Below are positions 41,839 through 53,460 of a stretch of DNA of 64,000 bases, in pieces. The translations under genes and the position numbers were made by a program. Position 1 is the first letter of the stretch; each line of letters starts with the position of its first letter. The stretch is from Coprinellus micaceus (Eukaryota; Basidiomycota; Agaricomycetes; Agaricales; Psathyrellaceae): assembly GCA_951394405.1 (NCBI GenBank), contig OX596339.1:248001-312000 (forward strand). Direction: 5' to 3'. The notes beneath the pieces were generated by a model. That model was not told the DNA's origin and ran no database searches. It saw only the letters and a program-made list of their open reading frames with translations.

Positions 41839-44800
41839 ATGTCTACAAGTTGCACCATCATCGAAGACGATGACCCCGGACCCTTCAACGTCAGCTTGAC
41901 CTCAGAAGAACTCCTCTGGCTTTGGCAAAATTTGAAGATCATGTCTCTTTCCCCCCAGCCTCCTGAATGCGAGACAGTGAGCAGGAAATTAGGACATCTT
42001 CTCCTAGGAGAAGCAAGTCATCATGCAATCCCCCCTAGGGACCCTTTATTGACAGTGAAACAGGAGCAACCAACGTCAAATAGCTCACCGGAGCCCAGTC
42101 GCAAACAGCCTCAGCGAAGTGGGAAACGACATCCTGGAGGGGGTAAGAGCAAGCGGAAGGGGAAAGGAACAGATGCTCGAGGAGCTCGGGCCCAACCGCT
42201 TCAACGCTTTTTCGGCAAGAAGGGTGGGCGGGGCGTAGGTGTTGGTCCAGAGTTGCTCGGTGCTCAGGGCAAAGACGAACGCGGAGCTGGTGACGGAGGA
42301 CAGGGTGTCGACAGAGGGCAACAGCATATAATGGCTTCAGGATGCGGATTCAGAGATGGCGGGGACGAAGAGGCACGGGACGTCGAGGGCAAGGGCAAGG
42401 GCAAGGGCAAGGGGCCACGAGACGTTGATGGGGAAGGGGCACTGTACGTCGATGGGGAACAGGACGTTGACAGGGAGCATGATGTCGACAGGGAACAGGG
42501 CGTTGACGGAGGGCAGCCACAGGAAACAAGTTCAGGGCGTGGATTCAGAGATGTCGGGATCGAAGGGGCATGGGACGTCGAGGGGGAAAGAGGCGCGCCT
42601 CCTGTTGGCCCTGTCACACGAGCCCGAAGCAACCGGTCTGGGCGTCACGATGCACCACAAGCGAGCCTTGCTGAAAAGTGTCCTCGATCTCAAGTTCCCG
42701 AAATCGGGCACGGCAGTCCCTCTGGGACGGACAAACGACCTAGGTTGGCAGGCAAAGTGTCGAATGTGCAAGAGGCAGGGCCTAGCCGAATCACGCCCAG
42801 GTACACCGTAATTCAGAACGGTGCAACGATAGCGGAAGAGCAACCCTTGGAAGCTGCCGCTGAGCGCCTTCTAGCGGGATTGGTTGCTGTCGCCCGTGAT
42901 GCGGTTTTGGAGGATGTACAGGGATCCACAGTCGTCTCGAGCGTTCGCTCGGTCTTGAACTCTGTTACTTCTAGCCCCGACCTTTCACAGGTGAAGCCAA
43001 GCGAGGCCGACTCTCAATTCCAATTTCAGTCAATCGTCAACCGAGTTCAGGCCGCCGAGAAGTCCCAAGTGGTGGCAGAGTTGACGTATTGGACGAATGT
43101 GATTCAATTCACCTTCAAATTTGATGGGTATGTCCAGAATTATTTTGAGCATCGATGTCTCTCTAACACAAAACGGCAGTGAGATGAAGGCCAGACCCGG
43201 AGTTACGCCAACAGCTTTGTTGAAGGAAATTCAAGCCCAGCAAGGCAGCAATGTGACGCTATACGCACTGCGCCGTTATCTAGACAACGGAACGAAGGCA
43301 TGCGCATTGGCGGGAGCAGGTGAGCCCTATCTCATACGTAGGAAACGCGCTCGCTGAACAGGATCTTCCAGGATCTATGTACCTCATCGTACTCTTGGCT
43401 TGCGCTAGGGTTCGATCTGAAATCCCGCACATCACTGGGGAGCAATTTCTTCGCCTGGCCAGGATGATCGCCTGCCCATCCCCCTCTGGTGAGCCCGCTT
43501 TTCATCGCACCTAAGCAATCCAGCTGACTTCACCCCTCCAGGCAAGGTAGGGAAACTGGTGAGAGAATACATCATCCCGGGGATTTGCTTCCTCCGGTCT
43601 CGCTATCCTCTTAAACTTTCCGAGCTGTTCCCAGCACCATTTCTCTGGACCTTTGGCTGCCCTTCCGACATATCTTGTGGGGATTTACCGCATTGTGACA
43701 TCCTTTTTGACATGATCGCATATCAGTAAGTCGCTGGCATTCATGGACAGGATCATTTGACTCATGGTCTCTGCCAGCGACTTTGTTAAATCCAGGGACT
43801 CTATTGCATGGGCGGCCAGCCTCACCCCCGTCCCATCCAGTCCCGGGCTAAATCTGACCCTGGAGTCAGGGCCCCCTTTCGAACCATGGGCTCACCTTGC
43901 AGGCCCGTCTGTGGCGCAACCCCCTCCGCCACCCATTTGTAGGATTTCTACCACCTTTGACCTGGAGTTGGCGGAAAATAAGAAGGTGAATTACCAACAA
44001 GGCGATCACCAGGACACCTATGAGCACACCGTTAAAGAAAGGGAACTGGCGGAACGAGCAGACGTATGCAGCAGCATTGACCAGTTTGAACGGTTGGTAA
44101 GTGGGGCTTACCACATTAGTTTTTCTGGCAAGCTAACCTGGATAAGTTAAAAGAGAAGCTGGCAAATGGAACCTGACAGGAGGCGTCTCCCTATACGCGG
44201 TTGGACACTGCGCAGCTAAAGGGGGAGACTATCCGCCTTGACGATCTTAATGAGGATTGGTTCCTGATTGGGATCACCGATATGCTGGACGATATGAGAC
44301 AGTTTGTCATGGACATCGTGGATTCTACAATGCCAGGGCTTCTACAAGTGGTGGATACACGACAAGAAGGCATCAGCAACATCTTTCAGGCCATTCATAT
44401 CTCCGTCTACAACAGATACGCTCAACACGTATGTAATCTCCCCCGTTCTCATTTGCAATGTTAACGTTGGCATGTTAGGCTCAAGAAGGTGCTCCGATGG
44501 GTGTTGACATCGCAAGTATTCGCAAGGCTGGTAAAGTGTACGTTAATAGCTGCCTCAATGTGCCCCGAGGAAGTCAGGAGAGTCAAGAAAGCCCCGCAGA
44601 ACGCGATGCCATCCTGAATCGACTGGGTTCTTTTCTCAACTGGGTATCGGAACGGGTAGGTACATCCTTTCTCGACCCGATTTACCTCGCTGATTGCGAA
44701 TGTCCTAGGTGCAAGCAACGTTGCCCGAGGATTGCGAAATCATCTCCGGGTTCGTCGATTGCTTGCCAGGCAATCATGCCGTTCCGTGTTACCCTTTCCC

Positions 44801-45095
44801 TGGGCTCGTCATCAACTTCAACGTTGCAACTCGCTTGCATAAGGACAAGAACGACGGGAACTTTTGTGTTTCGGTCGCATTTTGCATTGGGCAAGGGGGC
44901 GAGCTTTGTCTCAAGGAACCGGGCATTGTGTGCCACTCCCGCCCCGGGGATGTATTCGCTTTCAGAAGCAGCTGAACTAGTCATTTTAACTTGGACTATG
45001 TAGGTAAACGGATTTCCTTCGTGTTCCACATGGAACGCACTGGGGACTTGTGGGCTGACAATAGGAACGGCTGGAGCTCCCATTGCGACATGTGA
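41839..45095 (+). pseudogene. Second TET/JBP dioxygenase gene with one in-frame stop
   Basis: A multi-exon homologue of the transposon-borne enzyme at 32567. It starts MSTSCTIIEDDD at 41839. The N-terminal half is disordered and basic, with a QPLQRFFGKKGGRG string, and carries an internally repeated unit (GFRDGGDEEARDVEG / GFRDVGIEGAWDVEG) around an acidic DVDGE/DVDRE repeat. The shared helical region follows (LTYWTNVIQFTFKF, YALRRYLDNGTKACALAGAG, SMYLIVLLACARVRSE), with clean introns. The dioxygenase fold has FPGLVINFNVATRLHKDKND (iron ligands in HKD) and GDVFAFRSS. There an in-frame TGA (44973-44975) interrupts it; the same frame then continues TSHFNLDYVGKRISFVFH with the distal His and the 2-oxoglutarate Arg, to a natural TGA at 45093. 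The truncated product lacks two catalytic residues. It could be a recent pseudogene, or readthrough might occur. Everything else looks intact. Confidence 0.75.
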
Positions 45096-45960
45096 CAGTG
45101 GGCTACGATACCAGTAGACAATTGTGATCGAGACCTAAATTTAACCACTCTACGAAGCTCTATACATACGTTTCCACTGCCCTTCTTCCATACACACCAT
45201 GGCTTTCCCCCTCAGCCCCCATTCACTGACCGATCTCATTCACTTTAGCCCAATCGTAACCCGGCCCCCACTGGCCGTTTGTCACGATTGCATTTCCTAG
45301 GCCATGTCAATTCAGAGGAGCATGGTATGCCAAGGCAAGTCGTGCGCTAGATCTGTCTCTTAACGTCCGCCTGACTTTCATTCAGTTTAGGTTTAGGGTA
45401 TTGAGGAGAAGCACCTACGCCGCTCCGCCTTCAGAGATCGATTCTCCCGAATCTACGATGGGGCCCGATACCCCCAAGCTTGAGTTCAAGCCTCAACCCT
45501 CTGAACTCCCGGTGGGTGTCCGTTGCGCCCAATTCACAGCAAAGGCCCAGCCTAATGGTGGTGTGCTCCTGGACAGCGAACCCAGTACGCGATACCCTTA
45601 CAGCCTTGCAGTCCCTCAAGTTTGTGACTCACATTCCTGTTAAGTGTTACCCGCTTTCAAACAGAGTTAGCTTCAGAAGCATGGTAATGACCCGCCAGTA
45701 GGGGCTCCACAGTGGCTCGGGGAAACCACCTGTACTGGGTTTCTGAACTTCTGCCGAACCCGACAGCTTATTCAAGCAACTCCAAAGCCTCTCAAGTTTG
45801 TACGACCATAGCAAATTCAAGTTCATCTTGGCCTGGCACCTCTTCAACGTGCCCTGCGTCAATCTAGTCTTAGGTATGGGAGCCGATTCCACCTATTGGT
45901 ATATAATCGCCGACGCTACCACTCTCAACTAGCCAGGAACTGTACCCTTCAAGTCGAAAC
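45096..45960. other. Intergenic region
   Basis: About 865 bp. Short frames only, such as one at 45401-45643 on the plus strand (GPDTPKLEFKPQPSELPVG) that could be a small exon but has no support. Promoter of the gene at 45961 expected at the right end. Confidence 0.35.
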
Positions 45961-48942
45961 ATGGATCGAGTAGGCGGCCCCAACCAGTGGGCATCGGATA
46001 ATGCTTCATTCAACCTCTTGCCAATGGGTCATCCTTACGGACCATCCAGTGGCACGATAGACGACCTTTTCCACAACATCCATTCAAGCACGCTCACGAC
46101 CAACCTCAACTTTAAGCTCCCCAAGCCCTGGAGTCTTCGATTTTCGTCAAGCGACGTCCCCATCCCTCACGACATACCTGAACCATCCATTTTGGATGTT
46201 GAGGTATGCATTGCCCCTGTTCTCCTTTGCCCACAACAAACTGACTGGCCCCTGACAGTCTTTGTACGGAAATCGCCTAGATAGCTCTTCAAACCAGCCA
46301 GTAAGTATGGTTACTCACGCCGCCTAGGACGGAGGCTAATAGTGGGTCTGCTGTCTTCATGCTAGGTGCTCAACGTACACACACGGCTACCGGACACATC
46401 GAGTACCTCGTTCACCCTTCACTGTGTTTCTTCCCAGGGCCCAGATGCATCTGCTTCCCTCCCTCTTCCCAGCGGCGTCCCTTCCGTCGACGTGCACCAG
46501 GGCGAATCAGCACCCTTGCCGAATGTGCAGGAGTTATCCCCCACCCTCGGTTCCAATCATCTTGGCAAGATGCTCAAGTTCCACGCCGACTTCGACGATG
46601 AGTGCAAGCGGCTGTTAGAAGAGGCCATTCGGTCATGCTCTCTGGAGGGCGACCAGCTGAAGGCGTTTATCGCACTAGCGCGAGAATTCTATGAGGAAGC
46701 CCGGCTGAAGAATACCCGACAAGCTTTCGACCTCATTCATAGAGCTCTCATGGGTTCCATCCTGCTGAGTGGCGACCCTCGGTACGGGCCATTGACGGCC
46801 GAACTGCATTTAGCTCACTACCATCGCTCTCGGGAAGTCTGCGTCCTCCTCGCCAAGGCCATCGACATGGATGTAGAAGTCGTCACAGCACTCGTACTTC
46901 AAGACCAGTTTCAATGGGCAGCCTGCCCCGATGCAAAGCTACAAGCTGCTTACCTGAGAATCGTCGACCCATCTGCGCGCGAGGTGCGTTTTTAGATGGT
47001 TCGTTTGTGCCCCACTCATGCCATATATGTATAGGCAGCTCAGTTATACAAAGATACCCTCACGGAGCTGATGCACTTTTGCCGAGTGCAAGTATCCTCC
47101 AAGCCCAACCTTGCTCCCGACATCGCCAGGAGTTTTCCTCTGCGAGGGCCGACAGAGACTGTCGTAGAGAGTCACGCTCGGTTTGGCACTCTCTTGCATT
47201 CGGTGGAGACTGTAGAAATCCAGAACGCTAGGCAGAACAACCCCACTTTCGGTGGGCTTGAGTACAATGAAGTTGGTTCCCCTCATCTTTGATGAATGAT
47301 TCTATATGCTTAACGAATATCATCGCTTCCATTAGCCGCCCTGCTTCATCGGTTATTATAAGATGAAAAACTCCGTCGAAAAGGGTGATCGTTCTCGGTA
47401 TCGAATAAGGATGTTCGGACATGGGCTTGTTCTCGGCACGGCCACCAAGGCCTTCGAGATACTTGGACGTATTTCCCCCTGGGGACTGTACCAGTTTCTC
47501 ATCGAGGAGAACCAGCTCATCAACAAGGGGAGGACTGGGTCATTCGCCACCATCACTGCAGTCGCGGCCTCTGCTGTGAGTGATTTATGCATTGTCTTTC
47601 GGTATACTGAATCAAGTCCAAGATTTGTATGGCAATGTTTGATTACAAGGAATTCCTTCGTCTCGTCAACCTCCCAGAGAACTGCGGCCGCCCATTGCCC
47701 AGGATCAACATGAGCAAAAACACCCGGCTTCTCCATGCCGGCAATCTGGACGTATGTCTGCAGATGGTTGAGTGGCTTAACAGTGGTGGGGTCTCTGGCC
47801 AGCGATCAGACGGCAAGACGGAGCTTGTGGAATTCAAGCCGAGCTTGAAGGCCGATAGCGCTTTCAGCAACGGCTTTTGCTTCTCCCATGGTCTTGAGGC
47901 ATTGCGCTCCTCTGAGGAAATCATTGACGACATTATCGAAGATTTCGCTAGCTTGCCCGTCCCGAGCTCGGTTGCGCACCTCCCCGATCCCAACGGTGGA
48001 TTTTCCGGGACCCGGATTGTGTATTATCATGGCCCTCAGGCCGAGGACGACCACTGCGACAGTAAGCTCCTATGCTGTGCTCTGCTCAACTGTTTTCTGA
48101 CCGTACATTCGAGGAGATACCCCGGCGTTCCTGATCGCCCACAACAAGGATGTATTTAGTAAGTTCGACTGTCATCGTACCGTTATGTGAGTACTCAACT
48201 CCGCGTAGACACAGCCGCCAAGGGCACATCCAGGGAGATGGTGAGAAGGGCTCCTCTTGGAAGACCTGATCCACCGAGTACGTATCACTAATATTTCTTC
48301 AACTGTCGTGTTCTGACCGACAAGTTCTCCTGCATAAAGATACTTTGGCACCAACCCAGATTGCTGGATCCTCCAGCCAACCTCAAAGGAGCGCCATCGC
48401 TGCTGGAAAGCAGCGCCAAGCCCCCCCATGTGAGGGTTATCAATGCTTTGTGATACCACTGTACTGACGGCTCAACAACACTCTCAGCCCATCAACGGGC
48501 CTTGGTACCATCCCAGTCTACGCATGCGCGTGGCGTCTCCCAGCAACCCCCTCCCAGCGTTCCTTCGCAGAGGGCAACTCCCAGCAGCTTCGCCGTGGAG
48601 GGCAACTCCCAGCAGCCTCTGGGACAAGGAAGCTCACGTCCTTCCTATGCCCATGGCAGCCCTCCAGCGCCATTTGTACAGAACATCTCCCAGCGCTCCT
48701 TGACGCAGGGCACCTCTAACATTTCCTACGCCCAGCACCACTCCGCCGTGCAGGGCGTCATACCCCATCCTCACTCTTTCAGTCGGGCGAGCTCACAGGG
48801 CCAGGATGTTCCAATGTGGACCACTCTCTCAGATGCATCTCAGGACGAAGAGAGTGAGTATCCAAACAGATCCGGTAGGAAGCGCCCTCGAGTTCAAAGC
48901 AGCATGGGACCGCCCTCTACCAAGCCACCCCGCCAGGGTTAA
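45961..48942 (+). CDS. Large unrecognised multi-exon protein with Gln/Ser/Pro-rich tail
   Basis: Starts MDRVGGPNQWASDNASFN. About eleven short introns connect exons whose phases agree (for example ESLYGNRLD-type junctions near 46255-46285, DPSARE to AAQLYKDTLTEL near 46985-47040, HCDRDTPAFLIAHNKD and KDVFNTAAKGTSREMVRR near 48060-48210). The middle is a helical domain (LLEEAIRSCSLEGDQLKAFI, AREFYEEARLKNTRQAFDL) followed by an alpha/beta part (YRIRMFGHGLVLGTATKAFE, FCFSHGLEALRSSEEIIDDI). The C-terminal 150 residues are low complexity (SQQPPPSVPSQRATPSSF) with a basic GRKRPRVQSS, a likely nuclear signal. I do not recognise a family. It shares strand and region with the TET/JBP, RMI1-like and RNase-H1-N-like genes. 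Nuclear location is inferred only. Confidence 0.62.
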
Positions 48943-49339
48943 GAGACGGAGGATATTCTTCATAACCTGACCCACTTTCAGTATACCCTTATTTTCTTCC
49001 CCTTTTTTGCCTTGTACATATCGGTTCTTCTGCACGCTATAACTGTACACTCTGCACACAATAGATTCGGCACTTGGTTCCAGCCTGAGAGAGATCTAAT
49101 TTGTGGGCTTTGTGGGATCTGAGTATCACTGGGTCTCCGGGAGTCGCCTTCGATACCACGTTAGAACGCCGTAGGAATCAACGCAGGTTACTTCCGAGAG
49201 AAGCCCAATGATGGTGCAGAGAACCCGGGTGGCTGTTGTTGACCGCTGCAGAGAAGCCTCTCAAATTGCGTCACCAAGGCAGCCCTACGTGATAAAAGCC
49301 AGGCCACCCAGGCCCTGTTTATGCAGTAGATTCACCCCA
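48943..49339. other. Short intergenic region
   Basis: About 400 bp between the large orphan gene and the RMI1-like gene; nothing recognised beyond expected 3' and 5' flanks. Confidence 0.3.
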
Positions 49340-50281
49340 ATGGAGGACCAAGTAATGGATCGCCTCGCCAGGGGTTTCCCCTGCCCCCTTCTGTCCAAGG
49401 TCTGCCACCTTCTAACTGTAACGTATTGTGGTCTCATTGCTCTGAATCTCAGGTCTGGGTCAACCAAACGAGAAAAGGTATCAAAGATAACGGAGGTCCT
49501 GCTGCTGAGGATGCCTTCGATGCCCTCATGGATAGGGTGGATCACGCGGCGCTTCATACCTCCCTCTTGGACACCACAGAAGAGGGGACAGGTCTCGACC
49601 CCAACATCCCCTTGCCTACGATGTGTGACATCATCCCAAGTCCAATGGTACTCGAACTCAGGCATCTCACCGACATCAGCATCAGTGCCTTCGAACTTGA
49701 ACGGGTGTGCTATAACCGGGATCACTCCTTCCATCTGAAGATGAGGGCGCTCTCCATTGAGGGAAAGGTTGCCACTGAAGACGGCCTCCTCGAGATGAAA
49801 AGGAGGCTGCCTCAGTATCCTCACAAGTGTCTCAAGCTGACTCTCTCTGACGGGACCGTCGAGTTGGATGCAATTGAATTGGAGCCCTTGGGCCTTCGTT
49901 TGGGCGCGATGCTGATGGGTACCAAGGTGAGCAATGGCAACTCGGCAACTCAGCGGACTCAATATAACGGATCATCCGCCCTCGGCACCTAGATTCGGTT
50001 GGTCGACATTCCTGTGAGAGGCGGGATGGCCTATCTGAAGCCGGGAAACGTTGAGGTTTTGGGGGGGAGGGTGGAGGCACTCGAATGTGTTCATCAATCC
50101 CGCTTGGCCCTAGAGTTTTACAATCGCATGCAAGAAGAGCTTGTACTAGCTCAGGTATGCATTGGCTTCCGTCAGTCAATATGGTGTGTTCTGCATTAAT
50201 GCTATTTTTCAGGAGAATGGGGTAGCCGTCGAGCAGCTCTTTGCCAACCTCGAGGTGTCTCCGGCCCTTTCAACCAACTAA
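49340..50281 (+). CDS. RMI1: RMI1-like OB-fold protein
   Basis: Four exons (49340-49399, 49453-49926, 49993-50154, 50213-50281) sum to 765 nt, 254 aa plus stop, in phase. The start codon opens MEDQVMDRLARGF. The first part matches the helical start of the RMI1 N-terminal region (WVNQTRKGIKDNG). The rest carries the family's OB-fold signature: DIIPSPMVLELRHLTDISIS, then KCLKLTLSDGTVELDAIELE, PLGLRLGAMLMGTK, and across the intron IRLVDIPVRGGMAYLKPGNV followed by EVLGGRVE. Known for RMI1: the OB-fold subunit of the RecQ helicase-Top3-Rmi1 complex that dissolves double Holliday junctions and suppresses crossovers in the nucleus. It is usually a single-copy host gene, but here it sits within transposon-rich DNA beside TET/JBP and orphan genes; whether it is the only copy cannot be seen. 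Length is near that of small fungal RMI1 proteins. A diverged paralogue is the alternative. Confidence 0.75.
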
Positions 50282-51258
50282 GGGCATTCAATACGGTTAA
50301 TTAGTTGTCATGTACGAATAAGGATATGGCTTGTAGCACGATTTGCCTGTCCCACTCACTTCTGTAGTTTGAATCAACGTGTTTCTCCCCACCTCTATGT
50401 GAGACGCCGGCCCAATCCCGGCTCATTGACTTGTATCCACTTCTTTGCTTCTTTGACTTGTAGTCAACCCGAAGAACAAAACGAAGCTTCTCTCGGGGAC
50501 ATAGTGCTAAAATGGTAGTCACAACGACGGTATTGGCTTGTGTTGTTCATATAAATAGCGCTGTAGCTTCGCAGCACAATTGACTGTAAACCCCCAGAAA
50601 GAGGGCTAACAACTACTCGATAAATCATACAGTAACATACGCCGTTCAGAATCATCATGCTGTCCCTTTCTGCTCCTCCGACAGTCTTCAGAACACTTGG
50701 AGCAACCAAGCCGGCGAAAGCTAGCCACGATCCTTTCGGCCTATCAACTGCTGGGCGCTGGGCTAATCCGACATTGGTGGGCCCTAACCATTTTATTTCG
50801 TGGAGATAAGCTCAAGTGTCCTGCCTCAGCAGGATACCGTGACTCCTTCTGGAAGAGGATGGAGGCAAAAGCAATTAGCGCGCAAGTGCAGGCGCGATGG
50901 AGACTACCAGCCCACCTCACCCTTACCACCATCCATATTTCCCCCGGCGGAGGTTTCTCCCGTTTTAGTGCAGCCATATCCCTCCTCAAACTCGAAGCAC
51001 GTTCGACCGGCCATTATTTGCAGGGGCTACAAACGCGAGCGGTTGTTCTTCGCCCATATGTTGGCATTGCTGTTGATCTGCGGACTTATTAGTGTGACTC
51101 TCCGAGCATTACTCTTCTCGTAGTCATTGCTACCGTATATCGGTGTCCAAATGTATTCTTCTCGTCACCGTTGCTACCTGTTGCTACCATACTCCGCTGT
51201 TTGCACTTTGATCTCTAACCTCGGTCCAGCTGCCTCAGTTCCCCTCTCGCATCCAACT
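50282..51258. other. Intergenic region
   Basis: About 1 kb. Short frames on both strands without motifs. The right end should hold the promoter for the gene at 51259. Confidence 0.35.
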
Positions 51259-52113
51259 ATGAAGGAGTTGAACATCCCCCCCGATGCCTCGTTCTTGATA
51301 AATCTGCACCAAACAACACAGCTGCTCGAAGCTGCCGGTGCTCCCTCCACCGACCTCGAAACTCTGCTCCTCTTGATTCAAGTCGGCGCTGTGGTCCAAC
51401 CTCCCCCGTTGCAGGCAGCTTCCGCTGAACCCCAAGACCAAACAGCTCGAAGGGGATCTTTAAGGGATGCTAGGAATTCGACCCCCTCTACAGCGACTCC
51501 CAATCGTTTGCCAGAAGGCTCTACTTCGGCGAGAAGTGGTGAACGAACTCAACGCCCGAGGGCCTATACATCAACCAGGGCCGCCCCCACTGTGGCTTCA
51601 CCCTCACCATTGGTCCAGTCGAGGGACATCCATGGCCTTCACCAGCACTTTAAAGCATCCTGTTCTCTAGACGGCTCACCAGCCCTGCACGCAGGGAGTT
51701 CCCGCGTTCCCGGCCCCAGTCCCCAGCACACTCCTGTGGGCAATCAAGCGCCCCGGAGCAGGGCGCCCCTTCAGAGGGCTCCTACGCCTCCTATTCCGAG
51801 CCCATATGGGGGCACGGAATGGTTTGCCATTGTTGTGGGTATAAAAGTCGGCATGGTTTACTCATGGTGAGCGAGGGAAAGGCTCTCAGCGATTCTATTC
51901 CCTCACTAATCATTTTGCAACCCCCACAGGACTGCCACCGCCCCCTATGCTATCGGCTACTCTGGAAATATCTACAAGGGGTACAAGTCCAAGGAGAGGG
52001 CCCTTCAGAGGTTCTGGGAGGAATATCCCCAAAATATCAGGTCTGGAACTGGCATTGTGCTCGGCATTGAGCAGTTCGACCATCTCACGCCGCGACCTGG
52101 CCTGGACAGATAA
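51259..52113 (+). CDS. Protein with C-terminal RNase H1 N-terminal-like (viroplasmin-type) domain
   Basis: Two exons (51259-51866, 51930-52113) join in phase to 263 aa. The start MKELNIPPDASFLINLHQ is preferred over the upstream ATG at 51127. A helical N-terminus is followed by a Pro/Ser/Arg-rich disordered middle (TPSTATPNRLPEGSTSARSG). The C-terminus reads WFAIVVGIKVGMVYSW, an intron, then YAIGYSGNIYKGYKSKERAL and FWEEYP. That is the pattern of the small RNase H1 N-terminal domain (YAVxxGxxxGIYxxW ... V.G.SG..YKGF.T.EEA), which in RNase H1 binds RNA-DNA hybrids. No catalytic RNase H domain follows. Such stand-alone domains occur in many agaricomycete orphan proteins. The last residues are PRPGLDR. 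Hybrid or double-stranded nucleic-acid binding is a family-based inference. Confidence 0.68.
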
Positions 52114-52515
52114 CTGCACGTAACCTCTTTGTTCCTATGTCTTGTCTGTACATATATCCTTTGCTGTTGTAGTTGGTAACGATCTGAACTCATGTACCAT
52201 CCCTGTAGTGTATTATTGCTTCTCAATGGACTCTCGGGAATGCCGGTTTCTTGAACTCATTGAAGTGGAAGCGTTGAGATTGTTCCAGAATGCAACCGGT
52301 GTCTACTTGAATGATAACCGAAGGAGATGATTGGCCATATCCCTAGTGATTTGAACCTGGGAGAAGTCCCCAAGGGCTGGCTGTATCCAACCCAAGCTAC
52401 TCGAAGCGCCACTACCCTGAAGCAAGAAAGAAGCACGTAACTATGTGACTGTCTCACCCGCCTATCTGAACCATTTATAAGGAGTACTAAATTCGTACGA
52501 TCTTAGTATTAGCCC

Positions 52516-53359
52516 ATGGTTTCCCTCAGTCCATCGAGCAATATTGGGAGATTGGGAATGGACGCCTCGCCACTTGTTCCGACCGCCCCGACCACTCCAG
52601 AAGGTCATCGGAGTGTGCCTATTGGTAGGGGGCTTCGACGTGCCAGCCCTCCTCAGATGCCCTTCTACATGTACCCTAACCCTTATTCCACTCCGGTGCA
52701 ACCAGATGGCAGCCCAGTGCCTCGGGCCAAAGACGGCCGTGCTAGCTTGCAAGGTGTGATTGCCCCCTACTTATGCTTTGGAATCTCGATGTCCTCAACG
52801 AAAATAGGGAGCCAGAACGATGATAAACCAGGTGCCCAGCTCTCAAGCCCAGGACTCGGGCACGAAGAGCCGATTGCCGCGTTAGTCAAGCACCGCTCCG
52901 CCTTGCGGTACCATTGTGAGTACCGTAGCACTGGCTGCTACGCCGACCATTGAGTTGATGATTCGCGCAGCCGTCGAATTCGATGACGCACATTACAACT
53001 CGTGCAAATTAGTCGGCTTCAATCCCAAGACACGCAATTTATCCCCCCTCAGTATTTTATTCGTTTTGGGTCGCATCTTTGGCCCAGGTATCACGAAGGC
53101 CCAGTTCCGACAAATCGTTCGGAAGTGCATCGTCTGCAATAACATTTGCTTTGTAGAGAGGCTCCATCTTCACCAGTGCTACGGCACAGTCTTACGTACC
53201 ATGGCCGATGGGTTCGACTTTGAAGCTATGATGCTCTCTAACAAGGAGCATGCTGGCTTCAGCCGGTTTGATATCTACCGCCTATTGGAGTTGTGTGCGG
53301 ACTGCGGCCATATTTGCATGGAAGGAGCGGTTAGCCTCCACAACTGCTCCGCCGAGTAG
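52516..53359 (+). CDS. Protein with two Cys/His knuckles, unrecognised
   Basis: Two exons (52516-52915, 52971-53359) join in phase to 262 aa; the 55-nt intron joins ALRYH to SVEFDDAHYNSCKL. A second, in-frame 54-nt intron is possible at 52755-52808 (GTGTGA ... CTCAAC ... TAG). The first exon is Pro/Ser-rich and disordered. The second exon encodes a compact domain with two similar metal-site-like strings, CIVCNNICFVERLHLHQC and CADCGHICMEGAVSLHNC, each C-x2-C then H-x-C about 12 residues on, separated by DGFDFEAMMLSNKEH. This looks like a duplicated zinc knuckle. Proteins of this shape are, as I recall, frequent orphans in Agaricomycetes. Function unknown; nucleic-acid or protein binding through zinc is an inference. 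Confidence 0.6.
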
Positions 53360-53388
53360 TCTTAATACCTCCCCCATTGTACTTTATA

Positions 53389-53460
53389 CACTGTCCGTAC
53401 AACTTTGACATCTTGTTCCTGCTCCACTGTCCGTACAACTTTGACATCTTGTTCCTGCTC
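53389..53460 (+). repeat. Two tandem 36-bp copies
   Basis: CACTGTCCGTACAACTTTGA... occurs at 53389-53424 and again at 53425-53460 without change, then a partial third start at 53461. It lies 30 bp after the stop of the preceding gene and would be in its 3' untranslated region. Confidence 0.85.
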
